Part shown: piece by piece, positions 18,964 to 27,789 of the stretch | How positions within the stretch are numbered: position 1 is the stretch's first letter | Layout of the letters: every line of letters begins with the position of its first letter | Assembly: GCA_041397365.1 (NCBI GenBank) | Contig: JAWKWT010000003.1 | Location: 186,001 to 250,000 of the forward strand | DNA length: 64,000 nt | Reading direction: 5' to 3' | Source: P52-10 sp041397365 | Lineage (GTDB): Bacteria; Pseudomonadota; Alphaproteobacteria; Rhizobiales; Xanthobacteraceae | Program-made: the position numbers and the translations under genes | Notes under the pieces: model-generated | Database searches by the model: none | What the model saw: only the letters and a program-made list of their open reading frames with translations | Told to the model about the DNA's origin: nothing

Positions 18964-19235
18964 TCATTCGCTCCTGCAACGCGCACCCGCCGCGCGTCTA
19001 CTGTCGTCGCACATCACATGGAGGCAATAACGCCGCCTCCGATTGGTTCATCCGCGTGGGCCGCCCGGCCCTGCATACCGGACGCGGAAATGGGCGGCGC
19101 CAAGGGCGCCACCCGATTCACGGCCCTCTATCTATAGGGGCCAAACCCGTTAAACCTCGATTAACCCTGTTTCTGCGGCCAAATATCCGTTTTGGCGAGT
19201 CATTTCCTGGTTCCGGGACACGAAAACCCGCGAAC

Positions 19236-21248
19236 CTACACGCTGCCCCGGAGCCGCCCGGATGATTCGCCGAACCCCTCGATGAGGGCTTCGGTGCCTT
19301 CCACGGCAGCCAGGCGCTGCTTCACGTCGCGCAGCCACGCATAGTTCGTTTCGGTCGTATCCTGTCCGAGGGCCAGTTCAGCGTCCCGCAACTCCCTAAG
19401 TAGGGAATGCCACTGATGATGCAAGGCAACCAGCTGCTGGAAGGTGGCAAGCACGTCCTCGTTTGCCGCTCCCGGCCTTGCGCCCCACACCGCCCCGGTC
19501 GTGATGGAACGTTCAACCCTTTGAAGCAGTTCCGAGAATCCGCCGGCGACCAGATCGGCGCGGAGCCTCTCGCTCTGCTCCTCGGCTTCGCCGGAATGGT
19601 GATGGTCGGCCGCAAACGCCGCGATGATGGCCGCGCGCAGGCGGTGCGCCTCCGGATGCGCCAGTTCCAGCGCCGCGACCTCCTCCAGGTGGTCATGCAG
19701 CAGCCAGGCGTGGTTCAGCAGCGCCTGGAGGATCAGCGCCTCCCGCCGGGAAATCGCCGCGCGCTGGCCGCGCATCAGCGAACTGGCGGCGAGCTGCGGG
19801 CTGGTGGCCTGATACGGTCCGCGTCCCCAGCCGGCAGCGCCGCCCTGTGAATAACTTGCCCCCCCGGCGCCGTTCCGGCCGGAAAAACCCGCCCCGCGTT
19901 GTGGAAAACGCCCACCCGATTCGGCCCGGCGCGGCTGCCAGCCCTGCGCGCCGCCGCCGCTCCCCCGCGCCCGCTCGGCCGGCGCGAACAGGCGGTGCAA
20001 CCGCTCCTGCAAATCCTGCCGGTAATATTTACGGACGATCTCGTCGCGGATGCCCGCCGACATCTCGCCGATCCGCGCTTCCAGCGCCGCGCGCCGTTCC
20101 GGCGTCGCATAGGCCTCGCCCTCGATTTCGCGCTGCCAGATGATTTCGGCCAGCGGCCGCGCCGCCGCCACGACCTCCGCGATCGCGGCCCTGCCGCCGG
20201 AGCGCGCGAGGTCGTCCGGGTCCTGCCCTTCCGGCAGCAGCGCGAAGCGCAGGCTCTTGCCCGGCTTCAGATGCGGCAGCGCCAGATCGGCCGCGCGGAA
20301 CGCCGCCTTCTGCCCGGCGCGGTCGCCGTCGAAGCACAGGATCGGCTCGTCATGCATGCGCCAGAGCAGCGCAAGCTGGTTCTCCGTCAGCGCCGTGCCG
20401 AGCGGCGCGACGGCGGCCGGGAAACCTGCTCCGACCATCGCGATCACATCGACATAGCCTTCGACGACGATCGGCGTCGCGCCGTCATGCGCGGCCTGCC
20501 GCGCGGCGGCGACGTTGTAGAGATTGTCGCCCTTGTGAAACAGCGGGGTTTCCGGCGAGTTCAGGTATTTGGCCGGCGCGTCCTTGTCGAGCGCGCGGCC
20601 GCCGAAGGCGATGACGCGGTTGCGGGCATCCGTGATCGCGAACATCACGCGATCGCGGAAGCGATCATACGGCACCGGAATGTCGTCGCCGCCGATCAGC
20701 AGACCGGCCTCGACCATGTCGCCGACAGGCACCCCGGCCTTGCCGAGATGTTCCTTCAGCGCGAACCGTTCGGCTGGCGCATAGCCCATACGAAACTTCA
20801 ATTGCGTCGCCGGATCGATGCCGCGATCGGCGAGATAGCCGCGCGCCTTGGCACCCGCCTTCGCGCCAAGCGTTTCGGCAAAGAATTTCGCCGCCAATTC
20901 CATGACGTCGTGCAGCGTCTTGCGGCGCTGCTCGCGGCGGTCGGCGTCCGGCGAGCTTTGCGGGATCGGCAGGCCCGCCATCGAGGCCAGCCGCTCCACC
21001 GCTTCCGGGAACGAACAGCCCTCCGTCTCCATCACGAAGTCGAAGATGTTGCCGTGCCTGCCGGTCGAAAAATCGTGATAAAATTGCTTCTGGTCGTTGA
21101 CCGTGAAGGACGGCGTCTTTTCCTGCTGGAACGGCGACAGCCCCTTGAACTCGCGCCCCGCCCGCTTCAGCTTCACGCGCCGGCCCACGACCTCCGAAAC
21201 CGGAAGCCGTGCCTTCAGTTCATCCAGGAATTGGGGCGGAAAGCGCAT
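19236..21248 (-). CDS. dnaG: DNA primase
   Basis: 670 residues from MRFPPQFLDELK, the family start; the longer frame to 21389 adds an unlikely leader. The N-terminal zinc-ribbon region reads GLSPFQQEKTPSFTV and FYHDFSTGRHGN, so the Cys/His zinc ligands (CPFH...C..C) are replaced by Ser, Gln, Asp and Thr. The TOPRIM core is intact: VVEGYVDVIAM (Glu) and CFDGDRAGQKA (DxD). A Gly/Arg-rich linker precedes the C-terminal helicase-binding part. It makes RNA primers for replication. Loss of zinc ligands occurs in other alphaproteobacterial DnaG as I recall, so function is presumably retained. Confidence 0.96.
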   Translation of the reverse strand: MRFPPQFLDELKARLPVSEVVGRRVKLKRAGREFKGLSPFQQEKTPSFTVNDQKQFYHDFSTGRHGNIFDFVMETEGCSFPEAVERLASMAGLPIPQSSPDADRREQRRKTLHDVMELAAKFFAETLGAKAGAKARGYLADRGIDPATQLKFRMGYAPAERFALKEHLGKAGVPVGDMVEAGLLIGGDDIPVPYDRFRDRVMFAITDARNRVIAFGGRALDKDAPAKYLNSPETPLFHKGDNLYNVAAARQAAHDGATPIVVEGYVDVIAMVGAGFPAAVAPLGTALTENQLALLWRMHDEPILCFDGDRAGQKAAFRAADLALPHLKPGKSLRFALLPEGQDPDDLARSGGRAAIAEVVAAARPLAEIIWQREIEGEAYATPERRAALEARIGEMSAGIRDEIVRKYYRQDLQERLHRLFAPAERARGSGGGAQGWQPRRAESGGRFPQRGAGFSGRNGAGGASYSQGGAAGWGRGPYQATSPQLAASSLMRGQRAAISRREALILQALLNHAWLLHDHLEEVAALELAHPEAHRLRAAIIAAFAADHHHSGEAEEQSERLRADLVAGGFSELLQRVERSITTGAVWGARPGAANEDVLATFQQLVALHHQWHSLLRELRDAELALGQDTTETNYAWLRDVKQRLAAVEGTEALIEGFGESSGRLRGSV

Positions 21249-21536
21249 GGGAAGGATATAGGGCCGCGGCGTGCAGAAGCGAAGGCCGGGCGCGCCGCCA
21301 CGGCCATCGTCCCGGATATCCACAGGGAACGAGGCGTTTTTCACTCGATCCTCATGAATATCGCGCTTGCAAAGGGCTCCTCCCATCATCGCGAGGCTTC
21401 ATTGACCGTGCGCGCGGCGACCGGCAGAAGATAAGATCATGACAACAACGACTGCTTTGCCCCTCGCGCGGCCTAGTGACATGCCGAATTCCCGTTGCTC
21501 CGATCTGCGGCGGACCTTTTTCCGGCGGGCCGCGCC

Positions 21537-22334
21537 ATGACTCCGGCAGGCCCGAAGCTTCTGACGGCGGAGGAAGCGCAGCCGGTGATCGAGGAGAATG
21601 CGCAAGGCGCCTCGCCCTGCTTCCTCACCTGCGATCATTACGGCCGGCAGGTGCCGCGGGCGCTCAGCGATCTCGGCGTTCCGAAAAGCGAGTGGGAGCG
21701 GCATATCGCCTGGGACATCGGCATCGCCGGCGTCGTGACGCGGCTGTCGCGGACGATCGACGCGCATCTGATCGCGCAGCGCTATTCGCGTCTGGTGATC
21801 GACTGCAACCGGCCGCCGGGCGTCGCCTCGTCGATCCCGGTGCTCAGCGAAGCGACGCGCATTCCCGGCAATGAAGGAATTTCGGCGGAAGCCGCAGAGA
21901 TGCGGCGCGCGGACATCTTCGCGCCGTATCATGCGCGGATCGCGCAGGCGCTCGACTCACGTCAGCAAGCAAAGCGGCCGACGATCCTGCTGGCGATGCA
22001 CTCCTTCACGCCGGTCTATGCGGGCGCCGAACGGCCCTGGCATATCGGCACGCTTTATAATCGCGACAAGCGGCTCGCGAAGCTTTTGGGAAACCTGCTG
22101 CGCGCCGAGGGCGATCTGGTCGTCGGCGACAACGAGCCTTATGCCGCGAGCGACCTCACCGATTACTGCATTCCGGTGCATGCGGAACGGCGCGGCCTGA
22201 TCCATTGCGGCATCGAGATCCGGCAGGACCTGATCGCCGACGAAGCCGGACAGGCGCAATGGGCCGAGCGGCTCGCGCGCGTCTTCGCCCACGCGCTGGC
22301 GGAAAGCCGACAATTGGGATTGATTTTGGATTAA
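21537..22334 (+). CDS. N-formylglutamate amidohydrolase family protein
   Basis: 265 residues with the family landmarks LTCDHYGRQVP (metal-binding Asp-His), a central VIDCNRPPG, and LAMHSFTPVY (His). The fold is that of N-formylglutamate amidohydrolase, a zinc enzyme of histidine degradation, but no hut genes are nearby, so the true substrate may differ. The ATG at 21537 was preferred over 21495 because homology begins there; the ribosome site is weak. Divergent from dnaG. Confidence 0.85.
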   Translation: MTPAGPKLLTAEEAQPVIEENAQGASPCFLTCDHYGRQVPRALSDLGVPKSEWERHIAWDIGIAGVVTRLSRTIDAHLIAQRYSRLVIDCNRPPGVASSIPVLSEATRIPGNEGISAEAAEMRRADIFAPYHARIAQALDSRQQAKRPTILLAMHSFTPVYAGAERPWHIGTLYNRDKRLAKLLGNLLRAEGDLVVGDNEPYAASDLTDYCIPVHAERRGLIHCGIEIRQDLIADEAGQAQWAERLARVFAHALAESRQLGLILD

Positions 22335-22345
22335 GCGCGTAGGGC

Positions 22346-23317
22346 CTATGGCACCTGCGACACGAACCATGCCAAGCCCCACAAAATAGCGGTCGGGATA
22401 ATGGCGATCCACAGACCGAACGACGAGGGCTTCAAGGTCGATTCCGCCGGGTTCTTCGGATTGACGTAGATCGTGACCGTCGACCCGACCGGAAATTTCG
22501 CGACCTTGCGCTTGGCGACCGACGAAAAATTCGCGGTCACTTTCGCATTGAGCGACGCCTGATCGCCGAAATAGTTCAGCCCGTTATAGGAATACGAATA
22601 GCGGATCAGCGGACGATACAGCGTCTGCACATCATTCGATTTAGACATCGTGCCCCGAAACGTCTCGACCTCCGAACGATCGATCCGTGCCGGCACCTTT
22701 GCCCACCGCTTCGCCTCCCGCTCATGCTTGCGGATCGCAAGTCCGATCCAGCAGGAGACGATGCCGAACGTCACCAGCGCCACCACCAGCGGCGCGCGCT
22801 TGGGGACCGACAACACGCCGCGCATGTATTCGGTGATCTGGTTGAATCCGTAGAAGCCGATCAGGATCGCGGCGCTGCCGCCGAGCACCATCCAGATGAC
22901 GCAGCCCCACATGCCTTTCGGCACGTCGCGTTCCAGCACCGCCTCCCTCGGCCGGCGCGGATTGTAATAGACGGTGACGGTCGTGCCGACCGGGTAGCGT
23001 GCGATGGTTTCCGCGACTTCGAAATTGCCGAGGTCCTCGCCGATCGTCACGCGGTTGCTGCGAAAGGTGTAGCCGCTCACCTGGTATTCGTAGACGACAT
23101 TGGCGAAGTTGCGCTTCTCCTCGCCGCGCCCGCCGTGCTTGTTGTCGTCGAAAGTCTTGACCTTCCGCACCTGCGTGCCGGACGCGACCACCTTGCCGGT
23201 CGTCGACGGCCAGTTCGCCGCCGCGCGCACTTCGAGCCATTTGTAGATCGCGGCGAAGGCGATCACGCCGACGAAAAGGAACGGAAAGGCGAAAACCTGC
23301 CAGGGAATATCGGGCAT
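22346..23317 (-). CDS. DUF3592 domain-containing membrane protein
   Basis: 323 residues with two DUF3592-like repeats, each having a WPSTTGKVV or VPARIDRSEV strand, a Y-x-Y/V segment (VVYEYQVSGYTFRSN and IRYSYSYNGLNYFGD) and P-x-G-x-x-V-x-x-Y-x-N-P (YPVGTTVTVYYNPRRP, FPVGSTVTIYVNPKNP). About four membrane helices separate or flank them. The function of the family is unknown. It ends 12 bases from the convergent amidohydrolase gene. Confidence 0.85.
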   Translation of the reverse strand: MPDIPWQVFAFPFLFVGVIAFAAIYKWLEVRAAANWPSTTGKVVASGTQVRKVKTFDDNKHGGRGEEKRNFANVVYEYQVSGYTFRSNRVTIGEDLGNFEVAETIARYPVGTTVTVYYNPRRPREAVLERDVPKGMWGCVIWMVLGGSAAILIGFYGFNQITEYMRGVLSVPKRAPLVVALVTFGIVSCWIGLAIRKHEREAKRWAKVPARIDRSEVETFRGTMSKSNDVQTLYRPLIRYSYSYNGLNYFGDQASLNAKVTANFSSVAKRKVAKFPVGSTVTIYVNPKNPAESTLKPSSFGLWIAIIPTAILWGLAWFVSQVP

Positions 23318-23323
23318 CGCGAC

Positions 23324-23935
23324 CTATCTGGCGCGCATCAGCGCGAGCCACACGCCGCCGCCGATCATGAACACGCCCGACACCCGCGACAGCAGGCGGG
23401 CGCGATGCGCGGAGAGCACGGCGCGCGCCTGTCCGGCGAGGATGGCGTACACAGCGTCGGTCACGCCGGCGATCGCCATGAAGGTGACGCCGAGCAGGGC
23501 CACTTGCGAAAAATGATCGCCCTTCATGTCGACGAATTGCGGAATGAACGCGCCGAAGAAAATCAGCACCTTCGGATTCGAAAGCAGCACCAGCAGACCT
23601 TGCAGGAAGAAGCCGCCGCGCGGCGGCGGAGCCGCATCCGCGAGCGACACGCCTTTCGCGCGCACCATGCCGATGCCGATCCAGATCAGATAGGCGGCGC
23701 CGGCGAAACGCACCCAGTCGAACCAATAGCCCATCGTCGCCATCAGCGTCGTCAGGCCCGCGCCGACGATCGCGATGACGATGGCGAGCCCGACCTGCGT
23801 GCCGGCAAGACAGGTCAGCGCCGCGCGGGTGCCGTGGCGCAGGCCGTTTGCGATCAGCAGGGTCACGTTCGGCCCGGGCAGCAAGGCAAGTGCGACACAG
23901 GCGACGACATAAGCGAGATAAAGTTCGAGGGACAT
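23324..23935 (-). CDS. LysE family amino-acid exporter
   Basis: 203 residues with about six helices, starting LELYLAYVVACVALALLPGPN, whose LLPGPN is the LysE/RhtB signature, followed by a basic loop and GLAIVIAIVGAGLTTLMA. Such proteins export amino acids or related small compounds. The gene is 6 bases upstream of the DUF3592 gene in the same orientation. It is divergent from the ArsR-type regulator at 24067, but no control of it is evident. Confidence 0.9.
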   Translation of the reverse strand: MSLELYLAYVVACVALALLPGPNVTLLIANGLRHGTRAALTCLAGTQVGLAIVIAIVGAGLTTLMATMGYWFDWVRFAGAAYLIWIGIGMVRAKGVSLADAAPPPRGGFFLQGLLVLLSNPKVLIFFGAFIPQFVDMKGDHFSQVALLGVTFMAIAGVTDAVYAILAGQARAVLSAHRARLLSRVSGVFMIGGGVWLALMRAR

Positions 23936-24029
23936 TGACGGTCTTTCGCTCCAGCACAGGATGGAGCCGGCATTCTATGTGTCGCAGAACCGGCGCGACA
24001 GTTCATTTCACATCCGCAAAACGGCTCAC

Positions 24030-24059
24030 TTGACATGCAACCATTCAGTTGCCTATTGT
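24030..24059 (+). promoter_or_regulatory. promoter with operator of the ArsR-SRPBCC operon
   Basis: TTGACA (24030-24035) and TATTGT (24054-24059) are 18 bases apart, a good sigma-70 promoter. Between them lies the inverted repeat GCAAC-N6-GTTGC (24037-24052), well placed for repression by the ArsR-type product. The predicted start of transcription falls at or next to the ATG at 24067, so the message may be leaderless. Confidence 0.65.
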
Positions 24060-24066
24060 CTTGTCC

Positions 24067-24381
24067 ATGGATGACGTCTTCCGCGCGCTGGCCGATGCGT
24101 CCCGCAGGCAATTGCTCGACCGCCTGCATGCGCGGAACGGCCAGACGCTGAACGAGCTTTGCGAAGGTCTCGCCATGACGCGGCAGGCCGTCACCAAGCA
24201 TCTTACGATTCTGGAGGACGCCAATCTCGTGAGCACGGTCTGGAAAGGCCGCGAAAAACTGCACTATCTCAACCCGGTGCCGATCCATCAGATCGGCGAG
24301 CGGTGGATCAGGAAGTTCGAGCGCACGAAACTCGACGCGCTCGGCGAATTGAAGCGCAAACTGGAGTCGCGTGATGAGTAA
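24067..24381 (+). CDS. ArsR/SmtB-type winged-helix regulator
   Basis: 104 residues. The DNA-binding region reads FRALADASRRQLLDRLHARN, LNELCEGLAMTRQAVTKHLTIL and VSTVWKGREKLHYLNP, the standard ArsR helices and wing. The metal-binding ELCVCD motif is absent (ELCEGL), so it is not a classical metal sensor. It is followed by two SRPBCC genes with overlapping ends, an arrangement common in Actinobacteria and Rhizobiales where the SRPBCC partner may bind the effector. Probably self-regulating through the GCAAC-N6-GTTGC site. Confidence 0.9.
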   Translation: MDDVFRALADASRRQLLDRLHARNGQTLNELCEGLAMTRQAVTKHLTILEDANLVSTVWKGREKLHYLNPVPIHQIGERWIRKFERTKLDALGELKRKLESRDE

Positions 24382-24829
24382 GCCCGAATTCGTCTACACC
24401 ACCTACATCAAAACCACGCGCGAGAAGCTGTGGCATGCGATCACCGACGAGGAATTCACCGGCAGCTACTGGTTCAATTGCAGCCTCGTCTCCGACTGGA
24501 AGGTCGGCTCGCCGATGAAGATGATGCGGGGCGGACAGGTGATGAACGAGTGCGTGATCCTCGAATCCGATCCGCCGCGCAGACTGTCCTATAGCTGGCA
24601 CACGGTGTTCGACGAGGACATGAAGAAGGAAAAGTCGTCGCGCGTAACCTTCGTGCTCGAGGACGACCATGGCGCGGTGAAGCTCACCGTCACGCATGAA
24701 GACTTCCCCGCAGGCAGCAAGACATTGCCGAGCATTTCCGTCGGATGGCCGCTGGTGCTGTCCAGCCTCAAGAGCATGATCGAAACCGGCAAGCCGCTCG
24801 CCTTCGATCCCGCGAAGACCACGACATGA
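24374..24829 (+). CDS. SRPBCC (AHSA1-like) protein, first of two
   Basis: 151 residues with the START/AHSA1-type layout: FVYTTYIKTTREKLWHAITD at the start, GGQVMNECVILESDPPRRLSY in the middle, and GWPLVLSSLKSMIETGK near the C-terminus. The fold forms a hydrophobic cavity for a small ligand. The ATG at 24374 overlaps the regulator gene by 8 bases and its stop overlaps the next start (ATGA), so all three are co-translated. No enzymatic residues can be named; the ligand is unknown. Confidence 0.87.
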   Translation: MSKPEFVYTTYIKTTREKLWHAITDEEFTGSYWFNCSLVSDWKVGSPMKMMRGGQVMNECVILESDPPRRLSYSWHTVFDEDMKKEKSSRVTFVLEDDHGAVKLTVTHEDFPAGSKTLPSISVGWPLVLSSLKSMIETGKPLAFDPAKTTT

Positions 24830-25347
24830 TCGACACCAGCACATTCAAGCCAACGATCGTCTATACGATCTACATCGCGGCAACGCCCGAGAAGGTCTGG
24901 CAGGCGCTGACCTCGCCGGAGTTCAGCCGCGCCTGGTTCTCAGGCTTCGCGGCCGAGATCGAGCCGCGCGTCGGCGGCAAGTTCGCATTGCTTGCGCCGG
25001 ACGGCTCGCTGCATATCGGCGGCGAAGTGATCGTGTGGGACCCGCCCCGCAAGCTGGTCACCACCTTCGACGTCAACTGGGAAGGCATTCGCGAAGCGCT
25101 CGGCACCGAGACCGTGACCTACGAGATCGAACCGGCCGGTGAAGCCGTGCGGCTGACGATGGTCCAGGCGAACGAGCGCGACCTCAGCGACGACATTCTC
25201 TCCGGCGGCCGCACCGGCTGGCCGGCGCTGCTGTCGAACCTCAAGAGCCTGCTCGAAACCGGCAAGGTCTCGAAGATCGAGATGGCCCCGCCAATGCGCA
25301 TGATCGAGGCTCTGAAGAAGCTGGGCGTGAAGGTGCCGGGGATGTGA
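24826..25347 (+). CDS. SRPBCC (AHSA1-like) protein, second of two
   Basis: 173 residues, a paralogue of the gene before it: IVYTIYIAATPEKVWQALTS, then GGEVIVWDPPRKLVTTF and GWPALLSNLKSLLETGK. The C-terminal extension (APPMRMIEALKKLGVKVPGM) is absent from the first copy. It starts at the ATGA overlap at 24826. The tandem pair with an ArsR-type regulator suggests joint sensing of or response to an organic compound; this is inference. Confidence 0.87.
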   Translation: MIDTSTFKPTIVYTIYIAATPEKVWQALTSPEFSRAWFSGFAAEIEPRVGGKFALLAPDGSLHIGGEVIVWDPPRKLVTTFDVNWEGIREALGTETVTYEIEPAGEAVRLTMVQANERDLSDDILSGGRTGWPALLSNLKSLLETGKVSKIEMAPPMRMIEALKKLGVKVPGM

Positions 25348-25380
25348 GCGGCGGCAGCGACAATCGCCCGCCGATCGATC

Positions 25381-25425
25381 CGTCATCCTGAGATGCGCGC
25401 CCTTGTGCGCTTCGAAGGATGAACG
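25381..25425. repeat. REP-like palindrome of Bradyrhizobium type
   Basis: The outer arms are TCATCCTGAG and CGAAGGATGA around a GC-rich inner hairpin (TGCGCGC and GTGCGC). The arms resemble an interspersed repeat abundant in Bradyrhizobium-related genomes as I recall it. It lies between the convergent SRPBCC and acyl-CoA synthetase genes and may end transcription from both. Confidence 0.55.
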
Positions 25426-25433
25426 ACCAATCG

Positions 25434-27092
25434 CTACCCCCGCGCCCGCAACTCGCGGCGGATCACCTTGCTGGTCGCCGTCATCGGCAATGACTCGGCA
25501 AACGCGATATGGCGCGGATATTCGTGCGCGGACAGCTGCACCTTGACGAATTCCTGAATCTCCTGCGCCAGGTCGTTGCTGGGCGAAAAGCCCGGCCGCA
25601 GCACGATCCACGCCTTCACCGATTCGGTGCGGATCGGATCGGGAATGCCGACCACGGCGGCAATGGCCACGGCCGGATGCTTGATGAGCGTGTTCTCGAT
25701 CTCCGCCGGGCCGATGCGATAGCCGGCGCTGGTGATGACGTCGTCCTCACGGCCCACATACCAGAAATAGCCGTCGTCATCGCGCCGTCCGAGATCGCCG
25801 GTCATCAGATAGTCGCCGATGAACTTGTTCGCGGTGGCTTCCGGGTTCTTCCAATATTCCAGCATCGTCGCGGCGGCGCTGCGATGAATGCCGATGCCGC
25901 CGACCGTGCCGTCCGGCACGTCCTTGCCGTCCTCATCCAGCACGCGCACGTCGAAGCCGGGTATGGCGCGGCCCATCGAGCCGGGCTTGATCGGAAACAG
26001 CTTCGCGTTGTTGCCGATGACGATATTGCATTCGGTCTGGCCGAAAATTTCATGCACGTCGATGCGGAAGGTCGCGCGCACCCAGTCGAGCAGCTCGCTC
26101 CCGAGCGACTCGCCGCCGGAAATGATGCTGCGCAGATCGACGCCCTCGCCGGACACGCCCGCCTGCCGCATCAGCTTCAGCGCGGTCGGCGGGAAGAACA
26201 CGTTGCGGACATTGTACGCCGCCATCAGATCGATGGCCGCCTGCGGCTCGAATTTGCGCGCGCGGGTGGCGATGATCGGCACGCCGAAATAAAGTGCCGG
26301 AAACACCGCGTTGAACAGTCCGCCGACCCAGGCCCAATCCGCCGGCGTCCAGTAGAGATCGTTCGGCTTCGGAAAGAAGTCGTGGCACATCTGGATGCTC
26401 GGCAGATGGCCGATCAGCACGCGATGCGCATGTAGCGCGCCTTTCGGATTTCCTGTCGTGCCGGAGGTGTAATTGATGATCGCCGGGTCGTCGGCGCGTG
26501 TCACGACCGGCGTGAAATCGGCGGACGCCGCCTCGATCGCCTTGCGGAACGATCGCGTGCCCGCGGGCGCGTGCTCGCCGACGACGTAGATTTGCTGAAG
26601 CCCCGGCAGGCGCGCGCGGATGCGTGCGAGCTTTTCCAGGCCGCCCTCGTCGGTGACGACGATCTTCGCCTCGCTGTCGGTCAGGCGAAATTCCAGCGCG
26701 TCCTCGCCGAACAGCGTGAACAACGGCAGCGACACGAGGCCGGAGCGGAACGCGGCCAGATGCACCACCGGCAGTTCGACCGACTGCGACAGAAACACGG
26801 CGACACGATCGCCGCGCTCAAGCCCGTCCGCCTTCAGCACATTGGCGAAGCGATTGGACAGCGCCAGCAGATCATCGAACGAATAGGTTGTCGCGCGGCC
26901 TTCCGCGCCGACATCGATCAGCGCAGTGCGGCCCGAGCCATCCGCGTGCCGGTCCACCGTCGCCGTGCCGATGTTGAAATGCTCCGGCACGTTCCAGCGG
27001 AAATCGCGGGTGAGTTTGGCGAAGTCGGAGGTTTCGGTGATCGCCGCGGGCTGCGTGTCGACGGAAACCTGATTATCGGCGGTTCTCAGCAT
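25434..27092 (-). CDS. AMP-forming acyl-CoA synthetase (AMP-binding enzyme)
   Basis: 552 residues of the ANL superfamily. The P-loop-like YTSGTTGNPKGALH lies near residue 215, IFGQTECN near 350 (adenine site), and TGDLGRRDDDGYFWYVGREDD near 425. The C-terminal lid has the catalytic Lys in TATSKVIRRELR. The overall pattern is closest to acetyl/medium-chain acyl-CoA synthetases (AcsM-like); exact chain length cannot be told. It activates a carboxylate as acyl-AMP, then forms acyl-CoA. Stand-alone transcription unit or with the GatB/YqeY gene upstream, from which a palindrome separates it. Confidence 0.9.
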   Translation of the reverse strand: MLRTADNQVSVDTQPAAITETSDFAKLTRDFRWNVPEHFNIGTATVDRHADGSGRTALIDVGAEGRATTYSFDDLLALSNRFANVLKADGLERGDRVAVFLSQSVELPVVHLAAFRSGLVSLPLFTLFGEDALEFRLTDSEAKIVVTDEGGLEKLARIRARLPGLQQIYVVGEHAPAGTRSFRKAIEAASADFTPVVTRADDPAIINYTSGTTGNPKGALHAHRVLIGHLPSIQMCHDFFPKPNDLYWTPADWAWVGGLFNAVFPALYFGVPIIATRARKFEPQAAIDLMAAYNVRNVFFPPTALKLMRQAGVSGEGVDLRSIISGGESLGSELLDWVRATFRIDVHEIFGQTECNIVIGNNAKLFPIKPGSMGRAIPGFDVRVLDEDGKDVPDGTVGGIGIHRSAAATMLEYWKNPEATANKFIGDYLMTGDLGRRDDDGYFWYVGREDDVITSAGYRIGPAEIENTLIKHPAVAIAAVVGIPDPIRTESVKAWIVLRPGFSPSNDLAQEIQEFVKVQLSAHEYPRHIAFAESLPMTATSKVIRRELRARG

Positions 27093-27121
27093 CGAAATAC
27101 CCTCGCCCTCGCATGGTCCTT

Positions 27122-27162
27122 GTCACCCCCGCGAAATCCACACATGCGCGGGGATGACGAAA
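27122..27162. repeat. REP-like palindrome between YqeY and acyl-CoA synthetase genes
   Basis: Arms GTCACCCCCGCG and CGCGGGGATGAC enclose a short loop, giving a strong hairpin with one mismatch. Similar GTCATCCCCGCG palindromes recur in this bacterial group. It has no T run, so it may act as a processing or stabilising hairpin rather than a terminator. Confidence 0.45.
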
Positions 27163-27176
27163 GTATGCTTGTCGCC

Positions 27177-27632
27177 TCAGCCGTTCAGCGCCGCCTTCAC
27201 CAGTCCGCTCGCTTTGCCGAAATCCATCTGCCCCGCATATTTCGCCCTCAGCGCGGCGACGACCTTGCCCATGTCCTTCATGCTGGCCGCGCCCGCATCC
27301 TTGATCGCGGCGGCGATCGCGGTCTTCATCTCGTCCTCGGACATCTGCTTCGGCAGATAGTTCTGGATCACCGCGATCTCGTCGCGCTCCTGCGCGGCAA
27401 GTTCGGCGCGGCCGCCCTGGTCATAAAGCGCCACGGATTCCTGCCGCTGCTTGATCATCTTCTGGAACAGGCCGAGCAGGTCGTCGTCGGACAGCGGCGG
27501 CTTGCCCTGCCCGCGCGCGTCGATGTCGGCGTTCTTGATGGTCGAATTCATCATGCGCAGCGTGGAGAGCTTGCGCTCCTCCTTGGCCTTCATGGCCTCT
27601 TTCACGGCGGTGTTGATGGCGTCGCGCAGCAT
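27177..27632 (-). CDS. GatB/YqeY domain-containing protein
   Basis: 151 residues, nearly all helical, with the YqeY layout: MLRDAINTAVKEAMKAKEERKLSTLRMM, then an Asp-rich linker, IKQRQESVALYDQGGRAEL, EIAVIQNYLPKQMSEDEM, and a C-terminal domain ending FGKASGLVKAALNG. The domain resembles the tRNA-binding tail of GatB, and the protein may bind tRNA, but its function is unknown. The start was set at 27632 because GAGGAG lies 6 bases upstream of that ATG. It is divergent from carA. Confidence 0.9.
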   Translation of the reverse strand: MLRDAINTAVKEAMKAKEERKLSTLRMMNSTIKNADIDARGQGKPPLSDDDLLGLFQKMIKQRQESVALYDQGGRAELAAQERDEIAVIQNYLPKQMSEDEMKTAIAAAIKDAGAASMKDMGKVVAALRAKYAGQMDFGKASGLVKAALNG

Positions 27633-27789
27633 AGTCATCTCCTCAGATTTGCCGGCTGATTTAGGCGTTTTCGCCGTTTCGCACAACGCCGCTGCGATAA
27701 GCGCCTGAATCAAAAAGCGGAATTCCGTCTTTGTTGACAATCTACATTGGTCTGGACGGGCCGTCGCGGCGGGACTATGTCATGCGCTC

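Noticed and set aside
16807..19137. Plus-strand open frame of 776 codons
   Set aside because: Antisense to rpoD, of shadow composition; rpoD is unmistakable on the other strand.
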